64,000 nt of DNA from Mycobacterium sp. SMC-8 (lineage in GTDB: Bacteria; Actinomycetota; Actinomycetes; Mycobacteriales; Mycobacteriaceae): positions 2,418,001-2,482,000 of the forward strand of contig NZ_CP079865.1 in NCBI RefSeq assembly GCF_025263565.1. The letters are read 5' to 3'. The position numbers were made by a program, and so were the translations under genes. Below the pieces are notes generated by a model. It was given only the letters and a program-made list of their open reading frames with translations, was not told the origin of the DNA and made no database searches. This document shows positions 17,259 to 27,227 of this stretch, in pieces (within the stretch, counting starts at the first letter, position 1; every line of letters begins with the position of its first letter).

Positions 17259-18596
17259 TCAGTCCCGGTCCAGCGCGGGCCGCTTGGCGTCGAACGTCCA
17301 CCCGGGTATCAGGTACTGCATCGCGACCGCGTCGTCCCGGCCACCCAAACCTTCGCGTCGATACAGCTCATGGGCCGCAGCCACCGCGGCCTCATCGAGC
17401 CGCACGCCCAGGCCCGCAGCGTCCGGCACGGTCAGGTAGCCGTCGACGATGCGGTACGGGTCGGTGGTGATCGCCTGGCCATCCTGCCAGATCCAGTGCG
17501 TGTCGATCGCGGTGATGTCACCGGGCGCGGCAGCGGCGACGTGGGTGAACATCGCCAACGACACGTCAAAGTGGTTGTTGGAGTGCGAACCCCACGTCAG
17601 TCCCCAGGCATCGCAGAGCTGCGCGACGCGCACCGACCCCGCCATCGTCCAGAAGTGCGGATCGGCCAGCGGAATGTCCACGGCCCCGGAACGGATGGCG
17701 TGACCCATCTCCCGCCAGTCCGTGGCGATCATGTTGGTCGCGGTCGGCAGCCCGGTCGCCCGCTTGAACTCCGCCATCACCTCGCGCCCGGAGAATCCGC
17801 CCTCGGGCCCCACCGGATCCTCGGCGTAGGCCAGCACGTCTGTCAGCTCACGGCAGGTTCTGATCGCATCGGTGAGCAGCCATCCACCGTTGGGGTCCAG
17901 CGTGATCCGGGCGTCCGGGAAACGCTCGGCGAGTGCGATGACGGCCTTGGCCTCCTCGGGCGCGGGCAGCACACCGCCCTTGAGCTTGAAGTCGGCGAAA
18001 CCGTATCGGGTGTGGGCGGCCTCGGCAAGCCGCACCACCGCCTCCGGGGTCAGTGCCTCCTCGTGGCGGACGGTGAACCACTCGTCCGCGTCGGGCGCCT
18101 CATCGGCGGGGGAGCGGTAGGCCAGGTCGGTCCGGGTGCGGTCACCGACGAAGAACAGGTAGCCCAGCGCCTGCACCCGCTCACGCTGCTGCCCGTCGCC
18201 GAGCAGCGCGGCCACCGGGACCTCCAAGTGTTGACCCAGCAGGTCCAGCAGCGCGGATTCCACTGCGGTGACGGCGTGCACGGTGACGCGCAGGTCGAAC
18301 GTCTGGGCGCCGCGGCCGCCGGCGTCACGATCGGCGAACACCCGGCGGATGTCACCGAGCACGGCATGGTAGTCCCCGATGCGGCGGCCGGTGACGATCG
18401 CGCGCGCCTCCTCCAGGGTGGCGCGGATCGCTTCGCCGCCCGGCACCTCGCCGACACCGGTGTTCCCCGACGAGTCTTGGATGATCACCAGGTTTCGCGT
18501 GAAGAACGGTCCATGGGCGCCGGACAGGTTCAGCAGCATGCTGTCATGACCCGCGATGGGGATGACGGTGACGTCGGTGACGACGGGTGTGCTCAT
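17259..18596 (-). CDS. gudD: Glucarate dehydratase (enolase superfamily)
   Basis: 445 residues, equal to the usual length of glucarate dehydratase. ATG 18596 is preceded by GGAGGAAACGC; the longer upstream frame is rejected. Visible active-site elements: the Lys-x-Lys general base motif in ADFKLKGG, metal-ligand strands [21 protein letters not shown] and ATNMIATDW, and the catalytic histidine in [15 protein letters not shown]. The enzyme would dehydrate D-glucarate (or L-idarate) to 5-dehydro-4-deoxyglucarate in the cytoplasm. A second family member lies at 31006-32265 beside the two following pathway enzymes, so this copy either doubles the step or handles another diacid. Confidence 0.9.
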   Translation of the reverse strand: MSTPVVTDVTVIPIAGHDSMLLNLSGAHGPFFTRNLVIIQDSSGNTGVGEVPGGEAIRATLEEARAIVTGRRIGDYHAVLGDIRRVFADRDAGGRGAQTFDLRVTVHAVTAVESALLDLLGQHLEVPVAALLGDGQQRERVQALGYLFFVGDRTRTDLAYRSPADEAPDADEWFTVRHEEALTPEAVVRLAEAAHTRYGFADFKLKGGVLPAPEEAKAVIALAERFPDARITLDPNGGWLLTDAIRTCRELTDVLAYAEDPVGPEGGFSGREVMAEFKRATGLPTATNMIATDWREMGHAIRSGAVDIPLADPHFWTMAGSVRVAQLCDAWGLTWGSHSNNHFDVSLAMFTHVAAAAPGDITAIDTHWIWQDGQAITTDPYRIVDGYLTVPDAAGLGVRLDEAAVAAAHELYRREGLGGRDDAVAMQYLIPGWTFDAKRPALDRD

Positions 18597-18612
18597 GCGT
18601 TTCCTCCGATTG

Positions 18613-19413
18613 TCATGACGCGAACCACTTGTCGCCGTTGGCCAACGGGCGCACCACGCGAGACACCTTGTCTCCCATGGTGCGCAGCGCGTCGACGATG
18701 TCACGTTCACGTTGCGGGTCGAGCCGTCCCACCGGCACCGACGCGCTGATGGCGTCCTGGGCGGGCTTGCAGTAGCGCAACGGCACCGCGAAACAACGTA
18801 GGCCTACGGTGTTCTCCTCGTCATCACACGCGTAGCCCCGGATCCTGACCTCGTCGAGGACATCGTCGAGAAGCGAGCGGTCGGTGATGGTGCGCGGTGT
18901 CAGGCTTTTCAGGGTGGACGGGACATGCTCGTCACGCCGGGCGCCGAATCGTTCGGCCAGCAACGCCTTACCGGGCGACGTGGCGTAGGCCGGCAGCCTC
19001 CTGCCCACGCGGCTGGATGTGCGGGTGTACTTGGTGGATTCGCGGGTCGCCAGGTACACGATGTCCGTGCCGTCGAGGCGACCGAGGTGGAACGTCTCGT
19101 CCAACTCGGCGCGCAGCTCGTCGAGGAACGGGATGATCAACGGCAGGTACGGGTCGCTGTCAAGGTAACTGGTGCCCACCAGCAGAGCGCGAATCCCGAT
19201 GCCGTACAGCGTTCCCGTGGGATCTGAGCGCACCCAGCCTTCGCGGACCAGGGTGCGTAGCAACGCGTGGGCGCTGCTGCGGGGCATACCCAGTGTGTCG
19301 CTGATCTCGCGCAGCCGCGCCGGCTCATCGGGCCGGGCGGCCAGGTACTCGAGCAGTTCCACCGTGCGGACCGCGGACTTGACCTTGCGCACCGACAGGT
19401 CGGGTTCGGTCAC
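18613..19413 (-). CDS. IclR-family transcriptional regulator
   Basis: 266 residues from GTG 19413 (GAGGGGT upstream). The N-terminal winged helix is complete: [20 protein letters not shown] then [20 protein letters not shown]. The C-terminal effector domain has the family signature ([65 protein letters not shown]). IclR regulators often control aromatic or sugar-acid catabolism and usually bind a pathway metabolite. Sitting inside the operon between the permease and glucarate-dehydratase genes, it probably autoregulates this operon, possibly through the promoter upstream of the solute-binding gene. Confidence 0.93.
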   Translation of the reverse strand: MTEPDLSVRKVKSAVRTVELLEYLAARPDEPARLREISDTLGMPRSSAHALLRTLVREGWVRSDPTGTLYGIGIRALLVGTSYLDSDPYLPLIIPFLDELRAELDETFHLGRLDGTDIVYLATRESTKYTRTSSRVGRRLPAYATSPGKALLAERFGARRDEHVPSTLKSLTPRTITDRSLLDDVLDEVRIRGYACDDEENTVGLRCFAVPLRYCKPAQDAISASVPVGRLDPQRERDIVDALRTMGDKVSRVVRPLANGDKWFAS

Positions 19414-19423
19414 GCCGCACCCC

Positions 19424-20146
19424 TCACATCGAGAGCAGCTCCCGCGCGATCAGCACCACGGCGCCCGTCGCCGACACCCCGATCGCCAACCAGCGCAACC
19501 GCTGCGGATTCAGATGCCGGTTCATGACGGTGGAAAGTAGGTAACCGGCCACCGCGGCGGGCGCCATCACCGCGAAGCCCCACCAGGTGCGGTGGTCGAC
19601 CGCGCCGGTGAACCCCAGCATCCCCAGCGACAGCAGCGAACCGACCAGGAAGAAGCCGCTCATCGTGCCGCGCAGCTGCGCGCCGCTGCTGCGTTGCCAC
19701 ACCAGCGCCATCGGCGGACCACCGATCGCGGTCGCGGTACCGAGCAGTCCGGACGCCGCACCGGCGGCCACGACATTGCGCCTCCGCGGCGAGGGGATCC
19801 ACCCGCTGCTGGTCAGGACCACGCCGCCCAACACCACGCCGGCGAGCAGGATCGACAACGCGCGGTGCGGAAGCGCAGCAAGCAGCAGCGCCCCAGCGAC
19901 GGTCCCCGGAACCCGGCCGACCAGCGCCCAGCCCGTGCCCCGCAGGTCGATCGACTCCCGTTCGCGCACCACGACGATCAGCGTGACGAGCGTCGCCACC
20001 ATGATCAGTGTGGCGGGAATCAGCGCCGGGTCCACCAGCGCGACGACCGGAGCGGCGAACATCCCGATGCCGAATCCGATCGACGCCTGCAGCGCAGAGG
20101 CAAGCAGGATCGCCGTCGCGAGAACGCAATAGGCCGTGACACTCAT
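19424..20146 (-). CDS. TauE/SafE-family sulfite/organic anion permease
   Basis: 240 residues, strongly hydrophobic with about eight predicted membrane helices. The two half-repeats start with LLASALQASIGFGIGMFAAP and NVVAAGAASGLLGTATAIGG, the repeated Gly-rich signature of the TauE/SafE (DUF81) family. Members export sulfite or transport sulfonates and other organic anions. Its place between an ABC importer and a sugar-acid dehydratase suggests transport of a pathway intermediate or second substrate, but this is inference. The start overlaps the stop of the upstream ATPase gene (ATGA), which indicates translational coupling. Confidence 0.9.
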   Translation of the reverse strand: MSVTAYCVLATAILLASALQASIGFGIGMFAAPVVALVDPALIPATLIMVATLVTLIVVVRERESIDLRGTGWALVGRVPGTVAGALLLAALPHRALSILLAGVVLGGVVLTSSGWIPSPRRRNVVAAGAASGLLGTATAIGGPPMALVWQRSSGAQLRGTMSGFFLVGSLLSLGMLGFTGAVDHRTWWGFAVMAPAAVAGYLLSTVMNRHLNPQRLRWLAIGVSATGAVVLIARELLSM

Positions 20147-21156
20147 GCCGGTACGGTTTCACGGGCACTCCCTTCCAGCGGCAGCGGGTGGTGGCACAGC
20201 GCGCTGTGGCCGGGGACACCGGTGTCCACAGCGGCGGCGGGCGTCGCCGTCGCGCACACGTCGGTGGCCTTCCAGCAGCGAGTCCGGAACCGGCAACCCG
20301 ACGGCGGGTTGATCGGGGAAGGCACCTCGCCCTGGAGCAGGATCCGCTGTCTGCGCCGGGTGCCGTCCAGCGTCGGCGCCGCCGACATCAGTGCGGCGGT
20401 GTAGGGATGGTTGGACCGCTCGAAGACCGCCTCGGTGGGCCCGTTCTCGATGATCCGGCCCAGGTACATCACCGCGACCCGGTCGGCGACATGGCGCACC
20501 ACCGACAGGTCGTGCGAGATGAAGATGTAGGAGATCTGCAGCTGCTCCTGCAGGTCGTTGAGCAGGTTGAGCACCTGCGCCTGCACCGACAGGTCGAGCG
20601 CGGAAACCGGCTCGTCGCAGATGATCACGTCTGGGTTCAGGGCCAGGGCGCGGGCGATGCCGATGCGCTGACGCTGGCCTCCGGAGAACTCCTGCGGGTA
20701 CTTGTCCGCCGCCTTGGCGCCCAGGCCGACCAGATCGAGCAGACCCCGGACCCGCATGTCGCGGTCCTGGCGATTCTTGATGATGCCCTTGTGGCTGAGC
20801 CACGGCTCGGCGATGATCTCGGCGGCCGACATCCGGGAGTTCAGCGACGCGTAGGGATCCTGGAACACCATCTGCACGCGGCGGCGGAACGTGAGCAGGT
20901 CGGCGCCCTTGAGGCTGAACGGGTCGACCCCGTCGAACCGCACGCTGCCCTCATCAGGACGCTCAAGCATCAGCAAAGTGCGCGCCAGCGTGGACTTTCC
21001 GCAACCGGACTCGCCGACCAGCCCGAGTGTCTCGCCGCGCCGCAGGTCCAAGGTGACGCCGTCGAGCGCGCACAGCTTGTTCTTACCGGCGTGCGGCACG
21101 CGGAAGCTCTTGCGGACGTCGCGGACCTCGAGCAAGGTGTCGGGAATCTCAGACAT
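20143..21156 (-). CDS. ABC transporter ATPase, OppF/DppF type
   Basis: 337 residues from ATG 21156 (AGAGGTC upstream; overlaps the preceding gene by 8 bases). Contains Walker [16 protein letters not shown]-loop region VQMVFQDPYASLN, signature FSGGQRQRIGIARAL, Walker B DVIICDEPVSALD and the switch histidine in FISHDLSVV. The C-terminal oligopeptide-transporter extension has the Cys-rich FeS-type pattern (GCRFRTRCWKATDVC ... HSALCHHPLP). It would pair with the OppD-type ATPase to drive import. Co-transcribed with binding protein and permeases. Confidence 0.95.
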   Translation of the reverse strand: MSEIPDTLLEVRDVRKSFRVPHAGKNKLCALDGVTLDLRRGETLGLVGESGCGKSTLARTLLMLERPDEGSVRFDGVDPFSLKGADLLTFRRRVQMVFQDPYASLNSRMSAAEIIAEPWLSHKGIIKNRQDRDMRVRGLLDLVGLGAKAADKYPQEFSGGQRQRIGIARALALNPDVIICDEPVSALDLSVQAQVLNLLNDLQEQLQISYIFISHDLSVVRHVADRVAVMYLGRIIENGPTEAVFERSNHPYTAALMSAAPTLDGTRRRQRILLQGEVPSPINPPSGCRFRTRCWKATDVCATATPAAAVDTGVPGHSALCHHPLPLEGSARETVPA

Positions 21157-22171
21157 TGCAGACCTCTTCCGGGAAGTGACAGGCGGCTTTGCGATCTGCA
21201 CCCACGCCCGTCAGCGCCGGGCGGGTGGTGCGGCACACGTCGGCGGACAGCGGGCAGCGGGCCTGGTAGACGCAACCCTCAGGGATGGAGTGCAGGTCCG
21301 GCGGGGTGCCTCCGATGGATTTGAGCGCGTCACCGCGACGGGCGTCGACGGGCACGGAGTTCAGCAGGCCCTTGGTGTAGGGATGCTTGGGGTCGGCGAA
21401 AACCTCGGCCACGGTGCCGGTCTCGATGATGTTGCCGGCGTACATGATCGCCACGCGGTCGGCTTCCTCGGCGACCAGCGCGAGGTCGTGGGTGATCAGC
21501 ACGACGGCCATGCGGTACTCGGTGCGCAGATCCCGCAGCAGCGCCATGATCTGCGCCTGCACCGTCACGTCGAGTGCGGTGGTGGGTTCGTCGGCGATCA
21601 GCACGCTCGGGTTCAGCGCCACCGCCATCGCGATGAGCAGGCGCTGCCGCATGCCGCCGGAGAACTGATGCGGGTAGGAGTTGAGCCGGGTTTCGGGTTG
21701 GGGGATCCCGACGCGCGCCATCAGTTCGACGGCCTTGCCTTTGGCTTCCTTGGCGCCGAGGCCGTGGTGAATCCGGAACGGCTCGGCCAGTTGGGTTCCC
21801 ACGGTATAGAGCGGGTTGAGCGCGGTGAGCGCGTCCTGGAACACGATCGCCAGCTCGGTGCCGGCCATCTCGCGGCGCTTCTTGCGGCCGGCGCTGAGCA
21901 GGTCGACGTCCGCGAGCCTGGCTGTGCCACTGACGATGTCGGCGACGGGCTCGAGCAGCCCGACCAGCGCGGTGGCCGTCATGGACTTGCCGCAGCCGGA
22001 TTCCCCCAGCAGCGCCAGGGTTTCACCGCGGCGGGCCTGAAAGGAGACGCCGTCGACGGCGCGCAGCGTTCCGGTGATGGTGCGCACCTCGACGGTCAGG
22101 CCCTCGACGTCGAGCACGGGTGTGGCGTCCACGGAGTCCGCGGGAACGTCGCGATCAACGAGTGCGGTCAT
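21149..22171 (-). CDS. ABC transporter ATPase, OppD/DppD type
   Basis: 340 residues from ATG 22171 (AAAGGTC upstream); ATG 22186, which overlaps the stop of the permease gene, is an equally possible start giving 345. Walker [17 protein letters not shown]-loop [15 protein letters not shown], signature [19 protein letters not shown] [15 protein letters not shown], Walker [13 protein letters not shown], switch LITHDLALV. The C-terminal extension ends with the family cysteines ([25 protein letters not shown]). It forms the ATPase heterodimer with the next gene. Confidence 0.95.
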   Translation of the reverse strand: MTALVDRDVPADSVDATPVLDVEGLTVEVRTITGTLRAVDGVSFQARRGETLALLGESGCGKSMTATALVGLLEPVADIVSGTARLADVDLLSAGRKKRREMAGTELAIVFQDALTALNPLYTVGTQLAEPFRIHHGLGAKEAKGKAVELMARVGIPQPETRLNSYPHQFSGGMRQRLLIAMAVALNPSVLIADEPTTALDVTVQAQIMALLRDLRTEYRMAVVLITHDLALVAEEADRVAIMYAGNIIETGTVAEVFADPKHPYTKGLLNSVPVDARRGDALKSIGGTPPDLHSIPEGCVYQARCPLSADVCRTTRPALTGVGADRKAACHFPEEVCNV

Positions 22172-22182
22172 GCTCGGACCTT

Positions 22183-23172
22183 TCATGGCAGGCGCTTTCC
22201 GGTTTTGGTGAACGTGCTCAGACGCTTCTGCGGGACGGTCAGCCGCCACCGCTGGGCGGGGTCGGTCGCGATCCGGGCCCACGCGGCAAGGATCGTCGCC
22301 GACACCGTGGTGATCACGATGGCCAGGCCGGGGAAGAAGGACAGCCACCACGCGCTGTGCAGATAGGTGCGGCCCTGCGAGACCATCAGACCCCAACTGA
22401 CGTCGGGCGGCTGGATGCCGATGCCCAAGAAACTCAAGGAGCTTTCCGCCAGCATCACGTAGCAGAAGTCCAACGTCGCGACCGTCAACAGTGTCGGCAG
22501 GACGATCGGAAGCACGTGGCGCCAGATGATCGAGTTGGCGCCGGCGCCGAAGGTGCGCGCGGCGTCGACGAACACCCGACTCTGCAACTCGGCCGATTCG
22601 GCGCGGGCGGTGCGCAGATAGACCGGGATGCGGGTGATCGCCAGCACCAGCACGATGTTCGCGGCGCTGGGGGAGAACACATAGAGCACGACGACGGCGA
22701 GCAGCAGCGACGGGAAGCTCATGATCACGTCGGCCACGCGCATCGCCAGTGTCTCCCGCCAGCCTCGGTAGTAGCCGGCCCACATGCCGATCGCCGAACC
22801 CACGACCGCCGAGATGATCACCGCGGGAACGGCCACCGACAGCGTGGTCTGGCAGGCCACGATCAGGCGGGCGAGCATGCTGCGGCCCAGCGGGTCGGTG
22901 CCAAGGACATTCGCCCAGCCGTGTGTCAGCGTGAACGGGGGCTGGTTGGAGTTGTCCAGGTCGATCTTCGTCGCCAGGTCGCCGACGAGCATCGGCCCGA
23001 AGATCGCGGTGAGGAACACCAATCCGAGGATGCAGGCCGCGGCGGCGGCGACGCGGTCGTGGACCAGCAGCCGCAACCACGGGGATCCGCCCCGCTTGCG
23101 GGAGGTTTCCGTGTCGTCCGCGCCGAGGATCGCGGTGGTCGGCTTGACCGGGACAAGGTCGATCTGAGTCAT
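22183..23172 (-). CDS. ABC transporter permease, DppC type
   Basis: 329 residues with about six membrane helices. A helix near residue 45 is followed by a periplasmic segment containing HGWANVLGTDPLGRSMLARL, a near-universal DppC/OppC sequence, and the cytoplasmic EAA loop (FVDAARTFGAGANSIIWRHV) that contacts the ATPases. It builds the import channel with the DppB-type permease 21 bases upstream. The ligand is unknown: family members move peptides, nickel or oligosaccharides. Confidence 0.94.
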   Translation of the reverse strand: MTQIDLVPVKPTTAILGADDTETSRKRGGSPWLRLLVHDRVAAAAACILGLVFLTAIFGPMLVGDLATKIDLDNSNQPPFTLTHGWANVLGTDPLGRSMLARLIVACQTTLSVAVPAVIISAVVGSAIGMWAGYYRGWRETLAMRVADVIMSFPSLLLAVVVLYVFSPSAANIVLVLAITRIPVYLRTARAESAELQSRVFVDAARTFGAGANSIIWRHVLPIVLPTLLTVATLDFCYVMLAESSLSFLGIGIQPPDVSWGLMVSQGRTYLHSAWWLSFFPGLAIVITTVSATILAAWARIATDPAQRWRLTVPQKRLSTFTKTGKRLP

Positions 23173-23193
23173 GGTGGGGTCTCCTATGCCGTC

Positions 23194-24123
23194 TCAGACT
23201 CGGGCGGGCTCGCGCACCCGCGCGTCGAGCAGCGCGTAGCAGGCGTCGATGACGATGTTGAGCAGGAAGATGCTGACCGCGGTGAGCAGGACGGCGGCCT
23301 GCAGCACCGCGAAGTCGCGTTGCAGGATCGCGTCGATCATCAGCTTGCCGATGCCGGGCCAGCCGAAGATGGCCTCGACGACGACCGCGCCGTTGATCAG
23401 GCCGACCGCCAGGTCGCCGGCGACGGTCAGTGCGGGTGCCGCGGCGTTGCGCAGCGCGTGATGGGTGACCACCCGGAAGTCGCCGGCACCCTTGCTGCGC
23501 GCCAACCGCACGTATGGCGCCGACAGCGCGGAAACCATTGCGCCGCGCACGACTTGGGTCAGCACGCCCAGCGGACGGATCATCAGCGTCGCGATCGGCA
23601 GAATCCACGACAGCATGCCGGCGTCGGTGCCCGAGGTGGGCAGCCAGCCGAGCAGCACCGCGAACAACCACACCCCGGTGATGGCGAACCAGAAGTCGGG
23701 GATGCTCGCGGCCGTCATCGACAGCAGCGACGAGAACCGGTCGGCGAGCGAGTTCGGGCGGTAGGCGGCCCAGCAGCCGATCACGATGGCGCCGACGATC
23801 GCGAGCAGCATCGTGGTCAGTGCGAGCTGCAGGGTCGCCGGGAACGCGCGCAGCGCCATCTCGGCTGCGGACTCGCCGGTGCGCAGCGAGGAGCCGAAGT
23901 CGAGGTGGATGACGCCGGAGAAGTAGTCAGCCAGCTGGGTGATCAGCGGATCGTTGAACCCGTTGGCGGCCGCGAACGCCTCGCGCTGTTCCTGCGTCGC
24001 GGATTCGGGCAGGTACAGGTTGGTGGGGTCACCGGTGAGCCGGGCGAGCAGGAACACGCCGAGCAACACGATGATCAACGGCAGTGCGCTGGTGTACATC
24101 CGGCGCCGGACGAAGGAGAACAT
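23194..24123 (-). CDS. ABC transporter permease, DppB type
   Basis: 309 residues, ATG 24123. It has an N-terminal helix (PLIIVLLGVFLLARLTGDPT), the family periplasmic segment with GFNDPLITQLADYFSG and HLDFGSSLRTGE, four or five further helices, and the EAA loop YVRLARSKGAGDFRVVTHHA. The last helices include VVVEAIFGWPGIGKL, typical of DppB/OppB. It lies 27 bases after the solute-binding gene in transcription order. Confidence 0.94.
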   Translation of the reverse strand: MFSFVRRRMYTSALPLIIVLLGVFLLARLTGDPTNLYLPESATQEQREAFAAANGFNDPLITQLADYFSGVIHLDFGSSLRTGESAAEMALRAFPATLQLALTTMLLAIVGAIVIGCWAAYRPNSLADRFSSLLSMTAASIPDFWFAITGVWLFAVLLGWLPTSGTDAGMLSWILPIATLMIRPLGVLTQVVRGAMVSALSAPYVRLARSKGAGDFRVVTHHALRNAAAPALTVAGDLAVGLINGAVVVEAIFGWPGIGKLMIDAILQRDFAVLQAAVLLTAVSIFLLNIVIDACYALLDARVREPARV

Positions 24124-24150
24124 GAGGGCGGCCCTTCTTGAACGTCGGAG

Positions 24151-25725
24151 TCAGGACTGGTCGGTGCGGTCGGTGCCGACCGGAGTCATTGCGGCCAGCA
24201 GCATTTCGTCGCCGGTCGCCGGATTGGGGGTGTAGTCGATGCGCGGGGACTTGCCGAGGATCCCCTTCATGTGGGCGATACAGGCCATCTGTGTGATCTC
24301 CTGCGGTTCCTCGGCGAACAGCGTGGCGAACGCGTCCTGGCGGGCCTGACCGGTCAGCGCCTCGGCCGCCCGGATCTTGGCGTCGAATTCCGGTGTGCCG
24401 TAAGCGGCCTGCGGGCCGTCGGACAGCATGTACTGGTCGAGGGTGAACGCGGCGTCGCCGGCCTGGTTGCCGTGCATGATCATCAGCAGATACGGGCCGG
24501 TGTCCGGAGGGAACGGCCGCAACTGGTACTCCAATTGCGATGCGGTGTCCATCATCTCGATCGAGACGTTGAGCCCGATCTCGGTGAACTCACTCTGCAG
24601 CACCTCGATGGTCTCGGTGATCTTCGGGAACTGCGCCGTGCGCCCGATCAGCCGGATCCGGCGGTCGACGGGCACCCCGTCGGCCCGGGCCTCGTCGATC
24701 AGCGCCCTGGCCTTGTCCAGGTCGTGGGGCCACAGCTGCAGCTCGTCGTTGTATCCGACGACGCCGGAGGGGATGAGTTGCGCGGCGGGCTGGCCGAGGT
24801 CGCGGAACAGCGCCGTGACGATGCCGGTGCGGTTGACCGCGTAGTTGATCGCCTGGCGCACCCGGATGTCGTCGAGTGGCGGTTCGGTGGCCTGCATGCG
24901 CAGCGCGGTGGTCTCGTTGTTCTGGAACGGCACTCCGAGATCGCCGGCACCGTCTTCGGGGCCCAGGCCGACCGCGATGTCGGCCTCGTCGTTGGTGATC
25001 ATCGCCGCCCGCACGCTTCCCTCACTGCGCCACTGGTATTCGGCCTTGGCGAAGGCGGGTGGGCTGCCCCAGTAGCCCGGGTTGCGGGCCAGGGTGAGCT
25101 TCTGGCCGTACTCCCAGCGCTCGATCGCGTAGGGCCCGGTGCCGATGGGTTCGCGGACCTTTTCGACGGTGCTGGTGGTGCGCGGCACCATCTCGATGAA
25201 CGAGATACGCAGCGGCAGAATCGGATCGGGCTCGGTGGTGCCGACCACGACGGTGGTGGGGTCGGGGGTGCGCAGGCTCAGCTCCTCGTCACCGAAGACG
25301 TAGCCGTCGACGTTGCACTGCAGATCGGAGTTGACCGCCCGGTCGATCGAGAACGCGGCGTCCTCGGAGGTGAACGAGGCGCCGTCGGAGAAGGTCACCC
25401 CGTCGCGCAGGGTGAACGTCCATTCGGTGGGGCTGGTCTGCTGCCATTCGGTGGCCAGCAGCGGACGCAGATCGCCGGTGCTGGCATCGCGCTCGAGCAG
25501 GGGCTCGGTGATGTTGGAGCGGACCACGATGCCGGTCGAGGTCAGTGAGCTCTCGCAGGGCTCCAGCGTCGGGGGTTCCTGCTGGAGCACGATGCGCAGG
25601 GTCTCGGGGTCGTACCCGCCGCCGCCGGAGTTGGCGACGGTGCAGCCGCCGGCCGCGACGGTGGCCGCCGCGAGGGCCAGCACGGCGACCTGCCGCCGGG
25701 GCTCGAACACGGTGCTGGGGTTCAT
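24151..25725 (-). CDS. ABC transporter solute-binding lipoprotein, family 5
   Basis: 524 residues, first gene of the nine-gene operon. Start at ATG 25725 preceded by GGGAGGATCG. Residues 1-31 are a lipoprotein signal with lipobox VAAGGC, so the mature protein should be anchored to the outer face of the membrane. The mature part has the SBP_bac_5 signature (SNITEPLLERDASTGDLRPL, LATEWQQTSPTEWTFTLRDG, VTFSDGASFTSEDAAFSIDR) and YAVNRTGIVTALF. Family 5 proteins bind peptides, nickel complexes, or oligosaccharides; the operon context suggests a sugar acid or a conjugate, which is inference. Confidence 0.93.
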   Translation of the reverse strand: MNPSTVFEPRRQVAVLALAAATVAAGGCTVANSGGGGYDPETLRIVLQQEPPTLEPCESSLTSTGIVVRSNITEPLLERDASTGDLRPLLATEWQQTSPTEWTFTLRDGVTFSDGASFTSEDAAFSIDRAVNSDLQCNVDGYVFGDEELSLRTPDPTTVVVGTTEPDPILPLRISFIEMVPRTTSTVEKVREPIGTGPYAIERWEYGQKLTLARNPGYWGSPPAFAKAEYQWRSEGSVRAAMITNDEADIAVGLGPEDGAGDLGVPFQNNETTALRMQATEPPLDDIRVRQAINYAVNRTGIVTALFRDLGQPAAQLIPSGVVGYNDELQLWPHDLDKARALIDEARADGVPVDRRIRLIGRTAQFPKITETIEVLQSEFTEIGLNVSIEMMDTASQLEYQLRPFPPDTGPYLLMIMHGNQAGDAAFTLDQYMLSDGPQAAYGTPEFDAKIRAAEALTGQARQDAFATLFAEEPQEITQMACIAHMKGILGKSPRIDYTPNPATGDEMLLAAMTPVGTDRTDQS

Positions 25726-26034
25726 CGATCCTCCCGGGCCGGGGATAGTGACGTCCACGTATGTAGATGCGGGCTGTGATGGCAACCACACCGTAGGAGC
25801 GCCGGGAAAACAGCGTCAACCCCGCTCAAACGGCCCTTTTTCGGGTCAGCGGGGTCACCGGGCATCCGCACAGCACCTCGGGAAATACGCTCTGAGCTGC
25901 AGATTGTCGCCGCGGGAGCGGCGTGTGATGCACGGAGCCGCGAGCCCTCGGCGCACGCATGCGCTTTGGGCATAAGTCCATGCCAATTTGGACGTGGACC
26001 GGTATCCGCAGCTCGCCGTACCGTGAAAACCACT
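25726..26034. other. Divergent promoter region
   Basis: 309 bases between the solute-binding gene (minus) and the hydroxyacid dehydrogenase gene (plus). It should contain promoters for both directions and is the likely operator for the IclR regulator. I saw no clean inverted repeat that I could name as the operator. Confidence 0.5.
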
Positions 26035-26988
26035 ATGAGCACCGCACAGAACCGCTCCGTGTTGCAGGTCGGGCCGTTGATGCCGTCGCTGGCGCGCACA
26101 CTCGCCGACGACTACGCGGCCCGCCGCCTGCCCATCGAGCCGGCCGAGCGGACGGCGTTCCTCGCCGAACACGGCGCCGAGATCACCGCGGTCGTGACGT
26201 CGGGACGCACCGGTGTGGACGCGGTGCTGATGGACGCACTCCCCAATCTGGGCGCGGTGATCAACTTCGGCGTCGGCTACGACACCACCGACGTCGACGC
26301 CGCGGCCACCCGCGGCATCGGGGTGAGCAACACCCCCGACGTGCTGACCGACTGCGTCGCCGACACCGCCGTCGGTCTGATGATCGACACGTTGCGCCAG
26401 TTCTCGGCGGCCGATCGCTACGTGCGGGCCGGCCGCTGGCCCGTCGACGGCATGTACCCGTTGACCCGTCAGGTCAGCAACACCGACGTCGGCATCATCG
26501 GTCTCGGCCGGATCGGCACCGCAATCGCGGTGCGGCTCAGCGCTTTCGGCTGCACCATCAGCTACCACAACCGGCACGAGGTGACGGATTCGCCGTACAC
26601 CTACGCGGCGTCACCGGCAGAGCTGGCCTCGCGGGTTGACGTGCTGATCGTCGCGGCCGCGGGTGGTGCGGGCACTCGGGGGCTGGTGAGCAGCGAGGTG
26701 CTCGACGCGCTCGGTCCGCAGGGCTATCTCATCAACATCGCGCGCGGCAGCGTCGTCGATCAGGAGGCACTGGTCGCGGCGCTGGTGCAGGGCCGGCTCG
26801 CCGGCGCCGGTCTGGACGTCTTCGCTGACGAGCCGCAGGTGCCCGAGGAACTGTTCGGGCTGGACAACGTGGTGCTGCTACCGCACGTGGCCAGCGGGAC
26901 CGTGCAGACCCGCGCCGCGATGGAAGCGCTCACCCTGCGCAACCTGGACAGCTTTCTCAAGACGGGCACGCTCGTCACACCCGTCTGA
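26035..26988 (+). CDS. D-isomer-specific 2-hydroxyacid dehydrogenase (second copy)
   Basis: 317 residues from ATG 26035; the ribosome site is weak (GTGAAAACC), and an in-frame upstream start at 25966 is less likely. The NAD loop is VGIIGLGRIGTAIAVRL, the C-terminal substrate arginine is in INIARGSVVDQEALVAALVQ and the catalytic histidine in LLPHVASGTVQTRAA. It resembles hydroxypyruvate/glyoxylate reductases more than the first copy at 16292. It is divergent from the transport operon and so may share its control. Exact substrate unknown. Confidence 0.9.
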   Translation: MSTAQNRSVLQVGPLMPSLARTLADDYAARRLPIEPAERTAFLAEHGAEITAVVTSGRTGVDAVLMDALPNLGAVINFGVGYDTTDVDAAATRGIGVSNTPDVLTDCVADTAVGLMIDTLRQFSAADRYVRAGRWPVDGMYPLTRQVSNTDVGIIGLGRIGTAIAVRLSAFGCTISYHNRHEVTDSPYTYAASPAELASRVDVLIVAAAGGAGTRGLVSSEVLDALGPQGYLINIARGSVVDQEALVAALVQGRLAGAGLDVFADEPQVPEELFGLDNVVLLPHVASGTVQTRAAMEALTLRNLDSFLKTGTLVTPV

Positions 26989-27001
26989 GAATCCGCCGAG
27001 A

Positions 27002-27154
27002 TCAGCCACGCATGGCGCAGCCGGCGGCCACGTTGCGGCAGTGCGCCGAGGATCTGCAGTTGCCGCACTGGCACCGGCAGTGACCGTCGGTCTGAGGCGC
27101 CGGACGCTTGTTGTCGCGATTCTTCACTGGTTGATTCGAACTGTTGGAGGCCAT
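27002..27154 (-). CDS. Cysteine-rich 50-residue peptide, metallothionein-like
   Basis: ATG 27154 is preceded by AAAGGAG six bases away, a very strong ribosome site. The 50 residues start MASNSSNQPVKNRDNKRPAP, a polar flexible part, and then contain HCRCQCGNCRSSAHC and GC: six cysteines and two histidines within 22 residues. There is no signal peptide, so the cysteines should be reduced and free to bind Zn or Cu(I) in the cytoplasm. It is not close to M. tuberculosis MymT. I infer a small metal-binding or zinc-knuckle protein; the role is unknown. The gene is convergent with the hydroxyacid dehydrogenase gene. Confidence 0.78.
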   Translation of the reverse strand: MASNSSNQPVKNRDNKRPAPQTDGHCRCQCGNCRSSAHCRNVAAGCAMRG

Positions 27155-27227
27155 GACGAACTCCTTTGTTGGCTCCTCTTGACGCTAGACCTCGCCGAAC
27201 CTGCGCTCAACACTCTGCTCCGGTAAT

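Noticed and set aside
21149..23671. Fusion of the OppD-type ATPase with an 840-residue upstream part
   Set aside because: The upstream part is a shadow of the permease genes; the true start is at 22171 or 22186 with overlap to the permease stop.
20188..24141. Very long plus-strand frames (378, 491 and 673 residues) opposite the ABC transporter operon
   Set aside because: Their composition (His, Arg, Gln, Asp repeats) is typical of antisense reading of GC-rich genes; the minus-strand frames have all transporter motifs.
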